Of a stretch of 33,598 nt of DNA, positions 23,993-32,465 are shown one piece after another. The notes beneath the pieces were generated by a model. It worked only from the letters and a program-made list of their open reading frames with translations, was not told the DNA's origin and did no database searches. The position numbers were made by a program, and so were the translations under genes. The stretch is from NCBI GenBank assembly GCA_026707445.1, contig JAPOWV010000019.1, positions 1 to 33,598 of the forward strand. The letters are read 5' to 3'. Source of the DNA: Gammaproteobacteria bacterium (GTDB lineage Bacteria; Pseudomonadota; Gammaproteobacteria; Steroidobacterales; Foliamicaceae). Within the stretch, counting starts at the first letter, position 1. Each line of letters starts with the position of its first letter.

Positions 23993-25274
23993 CGAAGAGG
24001 CAGGCCGCCCAGACGACGATCATCGAGTTGAACACCACCATCATCAAGAATGGCGCTGTCCTGCCGACGGCATCGAAAATCTCGCCGCCGACAAAAGTGA
24101 CAACGGCTATCCCGATCGCGCCCAGCACGCCGAACACACCCAGCACCGCCCCGCGCGATACGTCGGGCGCCTCCTCGCCCACCAGCGCATTGCCGGCAAC
24201 GGTAATCGTCACTTCTCCCAGCGCCAGGATGACGATCGCGCCGACGATCGCAATGCCGAAGGGATCGGCGATCAGCCAGATGCCGAAGTAACCGATTGCC
24301 GCCATGGCGAAGGACACGCCAAGCACCCTTACCTTGTCGAATCGGTCAATGAAATGACCGGAGACATAGGCGGCAAGCGTGATCGTGATCTGGTGCACGA
24401 ACAACAGAATCCCTGCCCGCCCAAGAGCCTCGCCCGTGCTGAGTCCCGCCTGCAGGCCGAGTTGTGTGGCCCACAGCGGGATGAAGGCGCCGAAGATGAC
24501 CAGGTCGCCCCGGCCGACGAAGGCGGTACCGCAGGCAAACGCCAGTTTGCGGTTCCCCGCGACCGCCTTGAGGCCCGCAAGGACCGTGGAGAACGGGTTG
24601 GGTTTGGTCTCGCCGGTGTCGAACCGCCTGCCCTTCAATCCCACCAGAAGGATCGTTGCCGCCAGAAAACACAGGCCGGAAGCGACCCAGAATGTGTATC
24701 GGCCCGCGAGTTCGCCCGCCAGCCCCCTGCCTTCCAGCCAGGACGGCACGCGCACCATGACCAGAGTCATGAACATGATTCCGATACTGCCGACCGTATT
24801 GGAAATCCCTATCCACTTGCCGCGCGAGGCCGGCTGGCTGTAATCGATGAGGATGGCCGAAAGCATGACCGGAATGCATGCGGCGCCCACGGCAAACGCC
24901 ATTCGGAAGATGGTGAGCTGGGCGATCGTATCCGCGAGCGGATAGAGAAAATATCCGGCGCCGATAAAGACAAAGCCCGCCACATAGACGAGACGCCGTC
25001 CCCACTGGTCGGACAGCGCGCCGACGAAGCACATGAACACGATCACGATCACTTCCTGCAGGGAAGCGAGACGGCCCGTGACCGATCCCTGGTTCTCCAG
25101 CGGAATCCGGAGAACTTCCGTCAGGATATAGGGCTGAACGAAACCCAGGTAGATGAGCAGGCTGACCGACGTCAGGCTCGCATAGATGCTCGCGGCGGCA
25201 TTGCCGTAGCCGATGCCCGGCGACAGCAGGACCGGGCCGAGTTTTCTGGCGGCGGGCGCTATCTCCGGAACCAC
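23958..25274 (-). CDS. MFS transporter
   Basis: A 12-helix major facilitator superfamily permease of about 438 aa. Helix 1 lies near [19 protein letters not shown], and the helix 2-3 loop carries the MFS signature as [18 protein letters not shown] second half-signature is [15 protein letters not shown]. The start is uncertain: GTG 25274 ([11 protein letters not shown]) overlaps the upstream methyltransferase gene by 16 nt, while TTG 25313 would overlap by 55; I prefer GTG. No substrate can be inferred. As the last gene of a run with a dioxygenase and a methyltransferase, it may export or import the compound they modify. It ends within the XdhC gene on the other strand. Confidence 0.85.
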   Translation of the reverse strand: MVPEIAPAARKLGPVLLSPGIGYGNAAASIYASLTSVSLLIYLGFVQPYILTEVLRIPLENQGSVTGRLASLQEVIVIVFMCFVGALSDQWGRRLVYVAGFVFIGAGYFLYPLADTIAQLTIFRMAFAVGAACIPVMLSAILIDYSQPASRGKWIGISNTVGSIGIMFMTLVMVRVPSWLEGRGLAGELAGRYTFWVASGLCFLAATILLVGLKGRRFDTGETKPNPFSTVLAGLKAVAGNRKLAFACGTAFVGRGDLVIFGAFIPLWATQLGLQAGLSTGEALGRAGILLFVHQITITLAAYVSGHFIDRFDKVRVLGVSFAMAAIGYFGIWLIADPFGIAIVGAIVILALGEVTITVAGNALVGEEAPDVSRGAVLGVFGVLGAIGIAVVTFVGGEIFDAVGRTAPFLMMVVFNSMIVVWAACLFVTQRALRRAGR

Positions 25275-25915
25275 AGGTAGGCGACGGACACTTCCGGCCC
25301 CACGCCCCGGCAATACTGGCCATTGTTGTCGCAGGTCTTGCCGGCGCAGTTGCGGCAGAAACGCACTTCCTTGCGGTCGAAGCGATCCACCGGCGACATT
25401 TCCGGCGCCATGAAATCGATCAGCTGCTGCTTGCTGGAGCGCCTGGGCCCGCCGAAGAGCCGGTCGTGATCGCCGCGGCTTTCCCAGTGGGCCAGAATGA
25501 AGTCGCCGTCCTCCTTAAGCCAGCGGAGGATGCGGCCCTTGTAGTCCTGAAGCCTGTCCCTGGGCATGTTGTGCATGAGGCCGGAATCGACCAGGAGGTC
25601 GAACTGTTCGCTGGATTCCCACTCCAGTACGTCCGTCAGGATGTACTCCACTTCCACGCCTTCCTGTTCGGCCAGCTCCGTGGACATGCCGATGGCCTGC
25701 TCCATGAAGTCGACGCCCTTGACCGTCCAGCCCAGCTTGGCCAGCGCGACGGTATCGACGCCCGCTCCGCAGCCCAGATCCAGCGCGGTGCCGGGCTGCG
25801 CGCGCGACTCGTGCACGAATGGAATGAAGCGCGTGGGCTCGGCATGATGCCAGGCCAGGTTCTCCCTGCTCTTGGCGTCCTTGTAGTAGCCCTCGAATTT
25901 GGCTTTCTCGTTCAT
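25259..25915 (-). CDS. SAM-dependent methyltransferase with a C-terminal four-cysteine cluster
   Basis: A 218-aa class I methyltransferase. SAM motif I is [19 protein letters not shown] (about 44-62), with [14 protein letters not shown] as motif II and [10 protein letters not shown] after it. The C-terminus has four cysteines, Cys187, Cys190, Cys195 and Cys202 ([16 protein letters not shown]), close enough to bind zinc or an iron-sulfur cluster; this is not usual for this fold. The overall shape recalls thiopurine/halide-type small-molecule methyltransferases (EHH-free here), but the substrate is unknown. GGGAGGGG sits about 8 nt before ATG 25915. It lies between a TauD-like dioxygenase and an MFS transporter on the same strand. 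Confidence 0.85.
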   Translation of the reverse strand: MNEKAKFEGYYKDAKSRENLAWHHAEPTRFIPFVHESRAQPGTALDLGCGAGVDTVALAKLGWTVKGVDFMEQAIGMSTELAEQEGVEVEYILTDVLEWESSEQFDLLVDSGLMHNMPRDRLQDYKGRILRWLKEDGDFILAHWESRGDHDRLFGGPRRSSKQQLIDFMAPEMSPVDRFDRKEVRFCRNCAGKTCDNNGQYCRGVGPEVSVAYLWFRR

Positions 25916-25947
25916 GGCGGGTCCCCTCCCGATTTTGCTCCATGCCT

Positions 25948-26808
25948 TCAGTTCAGTGTCGGACGCTCCGTGCCTTCGACGCGTACCGTCTGCATCACGC
26001 GCCGGCCCGGCAATTCATCATCGACCAGTTGATGCAGCGTGCAACGATTGTCCCAGATGGCGAGCGAGCCCTGCTCCCAGTGAAACCGGCACTGGAATTC
26101 CGGCCTGGCGCAGTGATTGGCCAGAAAGCCGATCAGGGCGCTGCCCTCTTCGGGCTCCAGTTCCCGGATCGACCACATGCGAAGGAAGTCAACGAACAGG
26201 GCCTTCCTTCCGGTCTCCGGATGAACGTGAACCAGCGGATGCTCCGCTGCCGGGTCCCGAATGAACATCGGCCGCGCGTTGTCGGGCCCCTTCGTGACCA
26301 TCTCGTGAACCCGGTCGCGGTCCATCGGCGGGAAGTAGCCGGTCAAACCCTCCAGGAACGCCTGCATGGACGCGGACAGCGCCTCATAAGCCGCATAGCA
26401 GCTCACCCAGATCGTGTCCCCGCCCGACTCGGGGCAGATATTGGCCTGAAGAAGCGTCGCCTTGCTGGGAATCTCGGCGTAGGAGTGGTCGATATGCAGG
26501 AGTTCCGTTCGCGGCGCAAAGGGCGTCTTGCCGGTTTCGGGAGTCAGCACGTACGGATCGATGTCCTTCGGCGCGGCGCCGAAGAGCATGAATTCATTCT
26601 TGAGTTCGCCGAAATACTCGCCGAATCGCTTTTGTGCGTCCGGCTCAAGGTTCTGGTCCCTGAAGAACAGGACGAGATGGTCGAGCCAGGCGCGTTTGAT
26701 TTCTTCGAACGTCTCGGCGTCGAGCGGCGCCGAAAGATCGACCCCGGACACTTCGGCGCCGAGTGCGCTGGCGATCGGCGTCACCCGAATCTGCTTGTAG
26801 TCCGTCAT
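25948..26808 (-). CDS. TauD/TfdA-family Fe(II)/2-oxoglutarate dioxygenase
   Basis: Oxidises an unknown substrate with O2 and 2-oxoglutarate, yielding succinate and CO2. The 286-aa protein is TauD-sized (283). The iron facial triad is His105-x-Asp107 (LLHIDHSY) and His259 (WDNRCTLHQ). The 2-oxoglutarate site is conserved as Thr132 (GGDTIW) and Arg270. However the taurine-sulfonate ligands of E. coli TauD (His70 and Arg270, TauD numbering) are not kept: the second position is Thr274 here. It therefore probably does not use taurine. Its ATG overlaps the carbonic anhydrase stop (ATGA) and the methyltransferase follows 32 nt later. Tailoring of a small organic acid or natural product is possible. 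Confidence 0.88.
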   Translation of the reverse strand: MTDYKQIRVTPIASALGAEVSGVDLSAPLDAETFEEIKRAWLDHLVLFFRDQNLEPDAQKRFGEYFGELKNEFMLFGAAPKDIDPYVLTPETGKTPFAPRTELLHIDHSYAEIPSKATLLQANICPESGGDTIWVSCYAAYEALSASMQAFLEGLTGYFPPMDRDRVHEMVTKGPDNARPMFIRDPAAEHPLVHVHPETGRKALFVDFLRMWSIRELEPEEGSALIGFLANHCARPEFQCRFHWEQGSLAIWDNRCTLHQLVDDELPGRRVMQTVRVEGTERPTLN

Positions 26809-27338
26809 TGTCCCTCCCCAACTATACGGGCTTGAAGGTGGTCGCGGTGCTCGCGGGCGCGGAGTACGTAGACTTCGGAGCCTTCCGCCACCCGGGCGCG
26901 TTCGTCTTCGGTCAGTTCGCGCACGGCGCGGGCGGGGACGCCCATGATCAGGCTGTCGGCGGGATATTCGCGGCCTTCGGGCAACAGGGCGCCGGCGGCG
27001 ACCAGGCTGTTGGCGCCGACCCGCGAGCCGTTCAGCAGGATTGCGCCCATGCCGATGGTGCAGCCGTCCTCCACGGTACAGCCGTGCAGGATCACGTTGT
27101 GCCCCACGGTCACCTCGTCGCCGATTGTGGTCGGGTAGCCTTCGTCGGTATGGACCACCGTGCCGTCCTGGATGTTGCTGCGCGTCCCGATGCGGATGGG
27201 CTCGGTGTCGCCGCGCAACACGGCGCCGTACCAGACGCTCGAGTCCTCGCCGAGTTCCACCTCGCCGATCACGGCCGCGTCCGGGGCCACGAACAGCGCC
27301 TTCGAGCGCGGCTTGCGGTCACCCAGGTCGTAGATCAC
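26805..27338 (-). CDS. Gamma-class carbonic anhydrase family protein
   Basis: A left-handed beta-helix trimer, family YrdA/CaiE/Cam, that binds Zn or Fe and may interconvert CO2 and bicarbonate. The 177-aa protein has the three metal ligands as His63 (VVHTDEG), His80 and His85 (VGHNVILHG), and hexapeptide repeats through the core ([20 protein letters not shown]). Many bacterial homologues have weak or no measured CO2 hydration activity, so enzyme function is a family inference. The GTG start at 27338 overlaps the phosphoglycerate mutase stop (GTGA). The position next to a decarboxylating 2-oxo acid dehydrogenase operon suggests handling of CO2. Confidence 0.92.
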   Translation of the reverse strand: MIYDLGDRKPRSKALFVAPDAAVIGEVELGEDSSVWYGAVLRGDTEPIRIGTRSNIQDGTVVHTDEGYPTTIGDEVTVGHNVILHGCTVEDGCTIGMGAILLNGSRVGANSLVAAGALLPEGREYPADSLIMGVPARAVRELTEDERARVAEGSEVYVLRAREHRDHLQARIVGEGQ

Positions 27339-28039
27339 TGCCCTTCTCCCACGTAGCGGCGCGGCCGCGCCGTGAAGCCGGGGCCGAACTCGTACAGGAG
27401 CGGCGCTCCGGTGGGAATCTCCAGCCTGACGATGTCGTCATCGGAAATATTCTCCAGCAGCTTCACCAGCGCCCGCAGGCTGTTGCCGTGCGCGGACACC
27501 AGCGTACAGCGCCCGGCCCGGACGTCCGGCGCGATGCGGCTTTCCCAATACGGCTGCACGCGGACCAGCGTGTCCCTGAGCGACTCGGCGGCCGGCGGCG
27601 CCTCCAGGCCGGCGTAGCGCGGGTCGTGGCGCGGGTGGCGCGGGTCGTCCGGCGCCAGCACCGGCGGCGGCGTGGCATAGGAACGCCGCCAGATCTTCAC
27701 CTGCGCTTCGCCGTGCTTTTCCATGGTCTCGGCCTTGTTCAGGCCCTGCAGGGCGCCGTAATGGCGTTCGTTCAGACGCCAGCTTTGATGGACCTTGATG
27801 CCGCTCGCTTCCAGCTCGGCCAGCATCAGCGACAGCGTGCGCACGGCGCGGGTCAGGACCGAAGTGTGGGCCACGTCGGGGGTCAGGCCCTCCTGGCGAA
27901 GCAGCCGTCCAGCGCGGCAGGCCTCCTCCTCGCCCGCGGGACTCAAGTCAACGTCGGTCCAGCCGGTAAAGCGGTTTTCGCGGTTCCAGACGCTCTCGCC
28001 GTGCCGGCAAAGGATCAGCCGGCCAAACGAGGGCTTCAC
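27335..28039 (-). CDS. gpmA: 2,3-bisphosphoglycerate-dependent phosphoglycerate mutase
   Basis: Interconverts 3- and 2-phosphoglycerate in glycolysis and gluconeogenesis. The 234-aa protein has the phosphohistidine motif [24 protein letters not shown], the [16 protein letters not shown] segment with the catalytic Glu, and the second catalytic His in [15 protein letters not shown]. The GTG start at 28039 overlaps the E2 stop (GTGA), and its own TGA overlaps the carbonic anhydrase GTG. Placement of a glycolytic mutase inside a pyruvate-dehydrogenase-like operon is unusual but functionally coherent, since it sits on the pathway that supplies pyruvate. Confidence 0.95.
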   Translation of the reverse strand: MKPSFGRLILCRHGESVWNRENRFTGWTDVDLSPAGEEEACRAGRLLRQEGLTPDVAHTSVLTRAVRTLSLMLAELEASGIKVHQSWRLNERHYGALQGLNKAETMEKHGEAQVKIWRRSYATPPPVLAPDDPRHPRHDPRYAGLEAPPAAESLRDTLVRVQPYWESRIAPDVRAGRCTLVSAHGNSLRALVKLLENISDDDIVRLEIPTGAPLLYEFGPGFTARPRRYVGEGQ

Positions 28040-29262
28040 GAGGCCAGCTTCAGGTCCGCCACCACCGCGCCCAGGAACCGCGACGCATCGGCCCCGGCCA
28101 CGCAGCGGTGATCGAAGGTGAGCGACAGCGGCAGCATGCGGCGGATCGCGATCTCGCCGTTCACGGCCACGACTTCCTCCCGGGCCGCTCCGCTTCCCAG
28201 GATGCCCACGGTGGGCGGAACCATCAGCGGCGTGGCGTAGCGCGACGACCCGCCGGCGATGTTCGACAGCGTGATGGTGTAGCCGCGCACCTCCTCGGGT
28301 TTGAGCGTGCGGTCGGCGCCAGCCTTCTTCAGCCGCGCCACTTCCTCGCGCACTTCATCGAGGCTGAGATTGCCGGCCTTGAAGATGGTGGCCACGATCA
28401 ATCCGTGCGGCGTGTGCATGGCCAGGCCCATGTGCACGTCTTCGGACATGGAAAGCACGCCGGTCTCGGCGCTGAACGTGCCGTTGAGCCGCGGTTCGGC
28501 GCGGGCCCCGGCCACCATCGCGCGGATCAGCCGCGGGGTGAAGTCGCGCGGCGACTCCCAGTCGTGGATGTCGGCGTCGTCCATCACCGTGCACAGCGCC
28601 ACTTCGCTGTGCGAAGCGGACATGCTGTGGAACATGGCGCGGCGCGGGCCCGAGAGCTTTTCGTCGGTGGCGGAAGCTGGAGTGGAACCGGCTTCGCGGG
28701 TCTTAGGGGGGGACGGGGTCGCGTCCCGGCCGGCTTCGGCGGCCTTTGCGACGTCCTTGGCCGTGATCCGGCCTCCGGGCCCCGAACCCGCAATCTGCGT
28801 CAGGTCCACGCCCAGTTCGCGGGCCAGGGCGCGGACCGAAGGGGCGGCCTTGACTCGCTGTTTCTTCGGCGCCGCGGCGGCCGACCCGGTGGTGTCGCTC
28901 ATCACCAGGGCGCTGGCGGGAAGTTTGCCGACCACGCCGGGGGCGTCGTCCTTGCCGTCCGCGGCCGCCTTCGCGGAATCGGCTTCGGGGGCGGTTTCTT
29001 CGGTTTGGAGGGCGGGACGCCCTCCCTCCCCCACGTCGAAGCGGGCCAGCACGTCGCCCACCGGGATCACGTCGCCGGCCTCGCCGTGCAGCGAGATCAC
29101 GCGGCCCGTAACCGGCGAGGGCACTTCCACCACGGCCTTGTCGGTCTCCACCGACAACAGAGGCTGGTTCAGCTTGATGTCGTCATTGGCGGCAACGTGC
29201 CATTCCACGATCTCGGCCTCGGTCAAACCCTCGCCAAGATCGGGTAATTTGAACTCTCTCAT
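28036..29262 (-). CDS. Dihydrolipoamide acyltransferase (E2) of a 2-oxo acid dehydrogenase complex
   Basis: Core of the complex; moves acyl groups from E1 to CoA. The 408-aa protein has one lipoyl domain (1-80) with lipoyl-Lys42 ([11 protein letters not shown]), a long Ala/Pro/Asp-rich linker, a peripheral-subunit-binding domain ([30 protein letters not shown]), a second linker, and the catalytic domain. The active-site motif reads DHRCVAGA (His385), with Ala389 where most E2s have Asp or Asn. ATG 29262 has AGGAAG 8 nt upstream; an ATG at 29304 would run into the E1beta end. Whether the substrate is pyruvate or branched-chain 2-oxo acids is not decidable here. Two GC-rich hairpins occur in the linker-coding DNA. 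Confidence 0.9.
   Translation of the reverse strand: MREFKLPDLGEGLTEAEIVEWHVAANDDIKLNQPLLSVETDKAVVEVPSPVTGRVISLHGEAGDVIPVGDVLARFDVGEGGRPALQTEETAPEADSAKAAADGKDDAPGVVGKLPASALVMSDTTGSAAAAPKKQRVKAAPSVRALARELGVDLTQIAGSGPGGRITAKDVAKAAEAGRDATPSPPKTREAGSTPASATDEKLSGPRRAMFHSMSASHSEVALCTVMDDADIHDWESPRDFTPRLIRAMVAGARAEPRLNGTFSAETGVLSMSEDVHMGLAMHTPHGLIVATIFKAGNLSLDEVREEVARLKKAGADRTLKPEEVRGYTITLSNIAGGSSRYATPLMVPPTVGILGSGAAREEVVAVNGEIAIRRMLPLSLTFDHRCVAGADASRFLGAVVADLKLAS
28710..29025. repeat. GC-rich hairpins inside the E2 linker coding region
   Basis: GGAGGGCG (29007-29014) and CGCCCTCC (29018-29025) form a perfect 8-bp stem with a 3-nt loop in the first linker. GGGACG (28710-28715) and CGTCCC (28722-28727) form a 6-bp stem in the second linker, flanked by direct repeats CCGGCTTCG (28688-28696 and 28729-28737). 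Linkers tolerate insertions, so repeat-derived sequence is possible. High GC can also create such stems by chance. Confidence 0.4.
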
Positions 29263-29288
29263 TCCAATCTTCCTGGTTGAACGCTCGA

Positions 29289-30266
29289 TCAACCCTCCAT
29301 GCACTCGTGCACGGCGTCCTTGATGCGCTGGACGCTTGGAATGTAGCCGTACTCCATCCGCGCCAGCGGCGGGACGGCATCGTAGCCGCCCACCCGGACC
29401 ACCGGCGCTTCCAGGCTGTACAGGCCTTCCGAAGCCAGGATCGCGGCCACTTCCCCGCCCAGCCCGCCGCTCACCGCGGCCTCGTGAACGATGACCGCGC
29501 GTCCGGTGCGCGACACCGACTCCAGGATCGTGTCCTTGTCGATGGGGCTTACCGTGGCCAGGTCCACCACCTCGCAGTCGATGCCCTCGTCGGCCAGTTC
29601 GCCCGCCGCGTTCCAGCTCTCCAGCGCCGACGCGCCCCAGTTGATCAGCGTCACGTCGGTTCCCGGCCGGGTCACGAAGGCCTTGTCCAGCGGCAGGCCC
29701 TCGCCATTGTCCGGCACCTCCTGGCGGAAGGCCCGGTAAATCCGCTTGGGCTCCAGGAAAATCACCGGGTCCGGATCGCGAATCGCCGACAGCAGCAGGC
29801 CGTAGGCGCGCACCGGCGAGGACGGGATCACGACCCGCACGCCGGGCATGTGCGCGAACAGCGCCTCGGTGCTCTCGGAATGGTGTTCGGGAGCGCGGAT
29901 GCCGGTCCCGAACGGGGCGCGCAGCACCATCGGACAGGTCAGCCGCCCGCGGGTGCGGTTACGCATCCGGCTGGCGTGGTTGATGATCTGGTCGAGCGCC
30001 GGGTAGATGAAGCCCATGAACTGGATTTCCGGCACCGGCTTGAACCCCTGCGTGGCCATGCCCACGGACAGGCCGGCGATCATCGCTTCCGCCAGCGGCG
30101 TGTCGAAAACCCGCTCGGCGCCGAATTTCTCCTGCAGGCCCACCGTGGCCCGGAACACGCCGCCGTTCACGCCCACGTCCTCGCCGAACACGACCACGCT
30201 GTCGTCGTGGGCCATCTCCCAGGCCAGGGCCTGGTTGACCGCTTCGACCAGCGTGAGATTGGCCAT
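29289..30266 (-). CDS. 2-oxo acid dehydrogenase E1 component, beta subunit
   Basis: The C-terminal transketolase-like half of a heterotetrameric alpha2beta2 E1. The 325-aa protein starts MANLTLVEAVNQALAWEM, with GEDVGVNGGVFRAT, the AEAMIAGLSVGMA segment and MVLRAPFGTGIRAPEHHS, typical of PdhB/BkdA2. The ATG overlaps the alpha-subunit stop by one base (TGATG at 30268-30264). It ends 26 nt before E2. In this arrangement pyruvate or branched-chain 2-oxo acids are the usual substrates. The E3 (lipoamide dehydrogenase) gene is not in the operon and must come from elsewhere. Confidence 0.92.
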   Translation of the reverse strand: MANLTLVEAVNQALAWEMAHDDSVVVFGEDVGVNGGVFRATVGLQEKFGAERVFDTPLAEAMIAGLSVGMATQGFKPVPEIQFMGFIYPALDQIINHASRMRNRTRGRLTCPMVLRAPFGTGIRAPEHHSESTEALFAHMPGVRVVIPSSPVRAYGLLLSAIRDPDPVIFLEPKRIYRAFRQEVPDNGEGLPLDKAFVTRPGTDVTLINWGASALESWNAAGELADEGIDCEVVDLATVSPIDKDTILESVSRTGRAVIVHEAAVSGGLGGEVAAILASEGLYSLEAPVVRVGGYDAVPPLARMEYGYIPSVQRIKDAVHECMEG

Positions 30267-31345
30267 CAGCCGTGGTCCGGCACGGGATAGCGACGGGCGA
30301 TTTCGCGCTGGGCCTGGAGCGCGGCCGGCATGTTGGCGAACTGGTGCTCGAAGATGTCCTCGATTTTCGGCCGAGGCGTCGCCAGGTAGGCCTCGACCTC
30401 CTTCTCCACCTCGGCTTCCAGCTCCTCGATCAGCGCTTCTTCCTGTTCGTCGGTCCAGCCGAAGCGCTCCTGCATGAAATGTTTCATCCGGTGAAGCGGA
30501 GCGCGCCTCGCAGCTCGCTCCACCTCCTCGTCCGGGCGGTAGCGGGTGGCGTCGTCGGCCGTCGTGTGGTCCCCCAGCCGGTAGCTGAGGGCTTCGACCA
30601 GCGAGGCTCCGCCGCCGGAGCGGGCCCGTTGCGTCGCGATATCGGCGGCGTTGCGCACCGCGATCAGGTCGTTGCCGTCCACCTGCTCGCCATGGATGCC
30701 GACGGCGATCGCTTTCTGCGCCAGCGTCTCGGCGCCGGTCTGGTCGTCCACGTGCATGGAGATGGCGTAGCGGTTGTTGGTAACCCAGAAGATCACCGGC
30801 AGTTTCATGGCGCCGGCGGCGTTCAGGGCCTCGTAGAACGCGCCTTCGGAGGTTGCGCCGTCGCCGCAAAGCGCCACCGCGCAGGCCTCCTCGCCGCGCA
30901 GCTTGAAGGCCAGCGCCGCGCCGGCGGCGTGCAGGCATTGCGTGGCGATCGGCACGCAATACGGAAAATCGTGCCTGGCGCCGTCCCAGTCATGGCCGCG
31001 CTCGTCACCGCCCCACACGGCCAGCAACTGGCTCATGCGCACGCCCCGCCAGAGCATGGCGCCGTGCTCGCGATACGAAGGGGCAAGAACGTCCTCGGGC
31101 CGCATGGCGGCGGCCAGGCCGATCTGGGCGGCCTCGTGGCCGTGGCTGGAGGCGATGGTGTTGACCTGGCCGGTGCGCTGCAGGTTGATGCTGCGCTGGT
31201 CGAAGACCCGGGTCAGGTGCATGAAGCGATACATGCGCGCCATTTCGTCCGCGTCGGCGGCAAATTCGGGCAATTCTTGCTGCGCTTTACCGTGCTCGTC
31301 TAAGAACTGCGTATACGTAATTTCAAACTTCGCTACTACCGGCAT
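30266..31345 (-). CDS. 2-oxo acid dehydrogenase E1 component, alpha subunit
   Basis: Binds thiamine diphosphate and decarboxylates the 2-oxo acid. The 359-aa protein carries RVFDQRSINLQRTGQV, the ASSHGHEAAQIGLAAAM segment, the TPP motif (GDGATSEGAFYEALN...NNRYAIS) and the phosphorylation-loop-like SYRLGDHTTADDATRY, matching bacterial PdhA/BkdA1. ATG 31345 is the start giving a normal N-terminus; longer frames run into moaC antisense. A TATACT -10 lies about 24 nt upstream. It is the first gene of an eight-gene run. Loops and length are closer to pyruvate dehydrogenase alpha subunits, but I cannot exclude branched-chain specificity. Confidence 0.92.
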   Translation of the reverse strand: MPVVAKFEITYTQFLDEHGKAQQELPEFAADADEMARMYRFMHLTRVFDQRSINLQRTGQVNTIASSHGHEAAQIGLAAAMRPEDVLAPSYREHGAMLWRGVRMSQLLAVWGGDERGHDWDGARHDFPYCVPIATQCLHAAGAALAFKLRGEEACAVALCGDGATSEGAFYEALNAAGAMKLPVIFWVTNNRYAISMHVDDQTGAETLAQKAIAVGIHGEQVDGNDLIAVRNAADIATQRARSGGGASLVEALSYRLGDHTTADDATRYRPDEEVERAARRAPLHRMKHFMQERFGWTDEQEEALIEELEAEVEKEVEAYLATPRPKIEDIFEHQFANMPAALQAQREIARRYPVPDHG

Positions 31346-31369
31346 GTCACTACTCGATTCGGGGGGGAA

Positions 31370-31375
31370 AGTATA
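31370..31375 (-). promoter_or_regulatory. Putative -10 of the E1-E2-gpmA-dioxygenase operon
   Basis: On the minus strand this reads TATACT, 24 nt before ATG 31345. A G/C homopolymer (GGGGGGG, 31361-31367) follows in the leader. The -35 region is poor. It lies back-to-back with the moaC -10 (31394-31399). Confidence 0.4.
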
Positions 31376-31393
31376 TCGCGGATGGCCAAACTC

Positions 31394-31399
31394 TATAAT
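31394..31399 (+). promoter_or_regulatory. Consensus -10 box before moaC
   Basis: A perfect TATAAT ends 9 nt before ATG 31409 and lies downstream of the alternative in-frame ATG at 31382. This favours 31409 as the true moaC start and predicts a leaderless or nearly leaderless transcript. No clear -35 is seen. Confidence 0.5.
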
Positions 31400-31408
31400 T
31401 CTCAGGCG

Positions 31409-31885
31409 ATGCTCACGCACATGGATTCGAAGCGCCGCCCCGGCATGGTGGACGTGGCCGACAAGGCCGTGACCGAGCGCACGGCCACGGCCCGCGCGGT
31501 GGTCGTGCTGCCCGCCGAGGCCGCCGGACAGGCCGAAAACGGCGAAATCAACACCCACAAGGGGCCGGTGTTCCAGACCGCCATCATCGCAGGCACCCAG
31601 GCGGCCAAGCGCACCCACGAGCTGATCCCCTTCTGCCATCCGCTCAAGATAGAGGGCTGCCGTATCGCGCTGGAACTCAAGGGCAACGAAATCGAGATCG
31701 AGTGCGCAGTGAAGGTCACCGGCAAGACCGGCGCGGAAATGGAGGCGCTGACCGGGGCGACGGTCGCCGCGCTGACCGTCTACGACATGCTGAAGTCGGT
31801 TTCGCACGGCATCGAGATCAGGGCGGCGCGGCTGGTCCGGAAGACCGGCGGCAAGAGCGACTACCGCGATGACGGCGCCGGCTGA
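31409..31885 (+). CDS. moaC: Cyclic pyranopterin monophosphate synthase
   Basis: With MoaA, converts GTP into cyclic pyranopterin monophosphate, the first molybdenum-cofactor intermediate. The 158-aa protein fits E. coli MoaC (161): MLTHMDSKRRPGMVDVADKA at the start, KRTHELIPFCHPLKIEGC with catalytic His and Cys, and TGAEMEALTGATVAALTVYDM, then a C-terminal RLVRKTGGKS with the active-site Lys. ATG 31409 is chosen over 31382 because the LTH start matches homologues and the TATAAT box lies between them. It overlaps mobA by 17 nt. MoaA, MoaD and MoaE are not in this window. Confidence 0.95.
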   Translation: MLTHMDSKRRPGMVDVADKAVTERTATARAVVVLPAEAAGQAENGEINTHKGPVFQTAIIAGTQAAKRTHELIPFCHPLKIEGCRIALELKGNEIEIECAVKVTGKTGAEMEALTGATVAALTVYDMLKSVSHGIEIRAARLVRKTGGKSDYRDDGAG

Positions 31886-32465
31886 CGCGCCGATTTCCGG
31901 CGTGGTGCTGGCGGGGGGCCTGAGCACGCGATTCGGAAGCGACAAGGCCGCCGCCGAGATCGGCGGCGTGAGCCTGCTGGAACGCGCGGTCCGGCTGCTG
32001 GAATCGGTCCTCGACGACGTCTGGGTGTCGGTGCGCCCCGACCAGGCCTCCGACGCGTTGCGCTCGCGCTACCGCTGCCTGCTCGACCGCCATCCCGGCC
32101 AGGGACCGGCGGCCGGACTGGAGGCGGCGCACGCCGCGGCGCCCGGGCGGGCCTGGCTGGCGCTGGCCTGCGATCAGCCGTCCCTGAGCGGCGCAGACCT
32201 CGATCGACTGGTGGGCGAACGCGACCCGAACGCCGCCGCCACCGCCTGTTGCGACCCGTCCACCGGGGTGCTGCAGCCATTGTGCGCGATCTACGAACCC
32301 GCTACCCTTGCGGGCCTGGCGAAGGAAACGGCCCGCGGGACCGGCCCCTCGCCACGCGGCTACCTGGAAAGCCAGCCGCTGAAACTGATTCCGATGCATA
32401 TTACGAACATCAATAGTCCTGACGATCTGCGCAAGTACCAGCGCAGCGGAGCCACGACCCCATGA
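31869..32465 (+). CDS. mobA: Molybdenum cofactor guanylyltransferase-like protein
   Basis: Likely transfers GMP from GTP to molybdopterin to make MGD cofactor. The 198-aa protein starts with the nucleotidyltransferase signature [16 protein letters not shown] (about 12-27), followed by [14 protein letters not shown], and ACDQPSLSG with the metal-binding Asp. The C-terminus lacks an obvious MobB fusion. It overlaps moaC by 17 nt and folE by four bases (ATGA), so it is an internal operon gene. A MocA-type cytidylyltransferase is a possible alternative, relevant because XdhC clients use other Moco forms; the operon context favours MobA. Confidence 0.82.
   Translation: MTAPADAPISGVVLAGGLSTRFGSDKAAAEIGGVSLLERAVRLLESVLDDVWVSVRPDQASDALRSRYRCLLDRHPGQGPAAGLEAAHAAAPGRAWLALACDQPSLSGADLDRLVGERDPNAAATACCDPSTGVLQPLCAIYEPATLAGLAKETARGTGPSPRGYLESQPLKLIPMHITNINSPDDLRKYQRSGATTP

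Noticed and set aside
23985..25280. 431-codon plus-strand frame opposite the MFS transporter
   Set aside because: Hydrophilic, Arg/Asp/His-rich shadow of a membrane protein gene; the minus strand has clear MFS motifs.
31382..31408. Upstream moaC start at ATG 31382
   Set aside because: It lies before a perfect TATAAT at 31394-31399, and the extra nine residues do not resemble MoaC N-termini.
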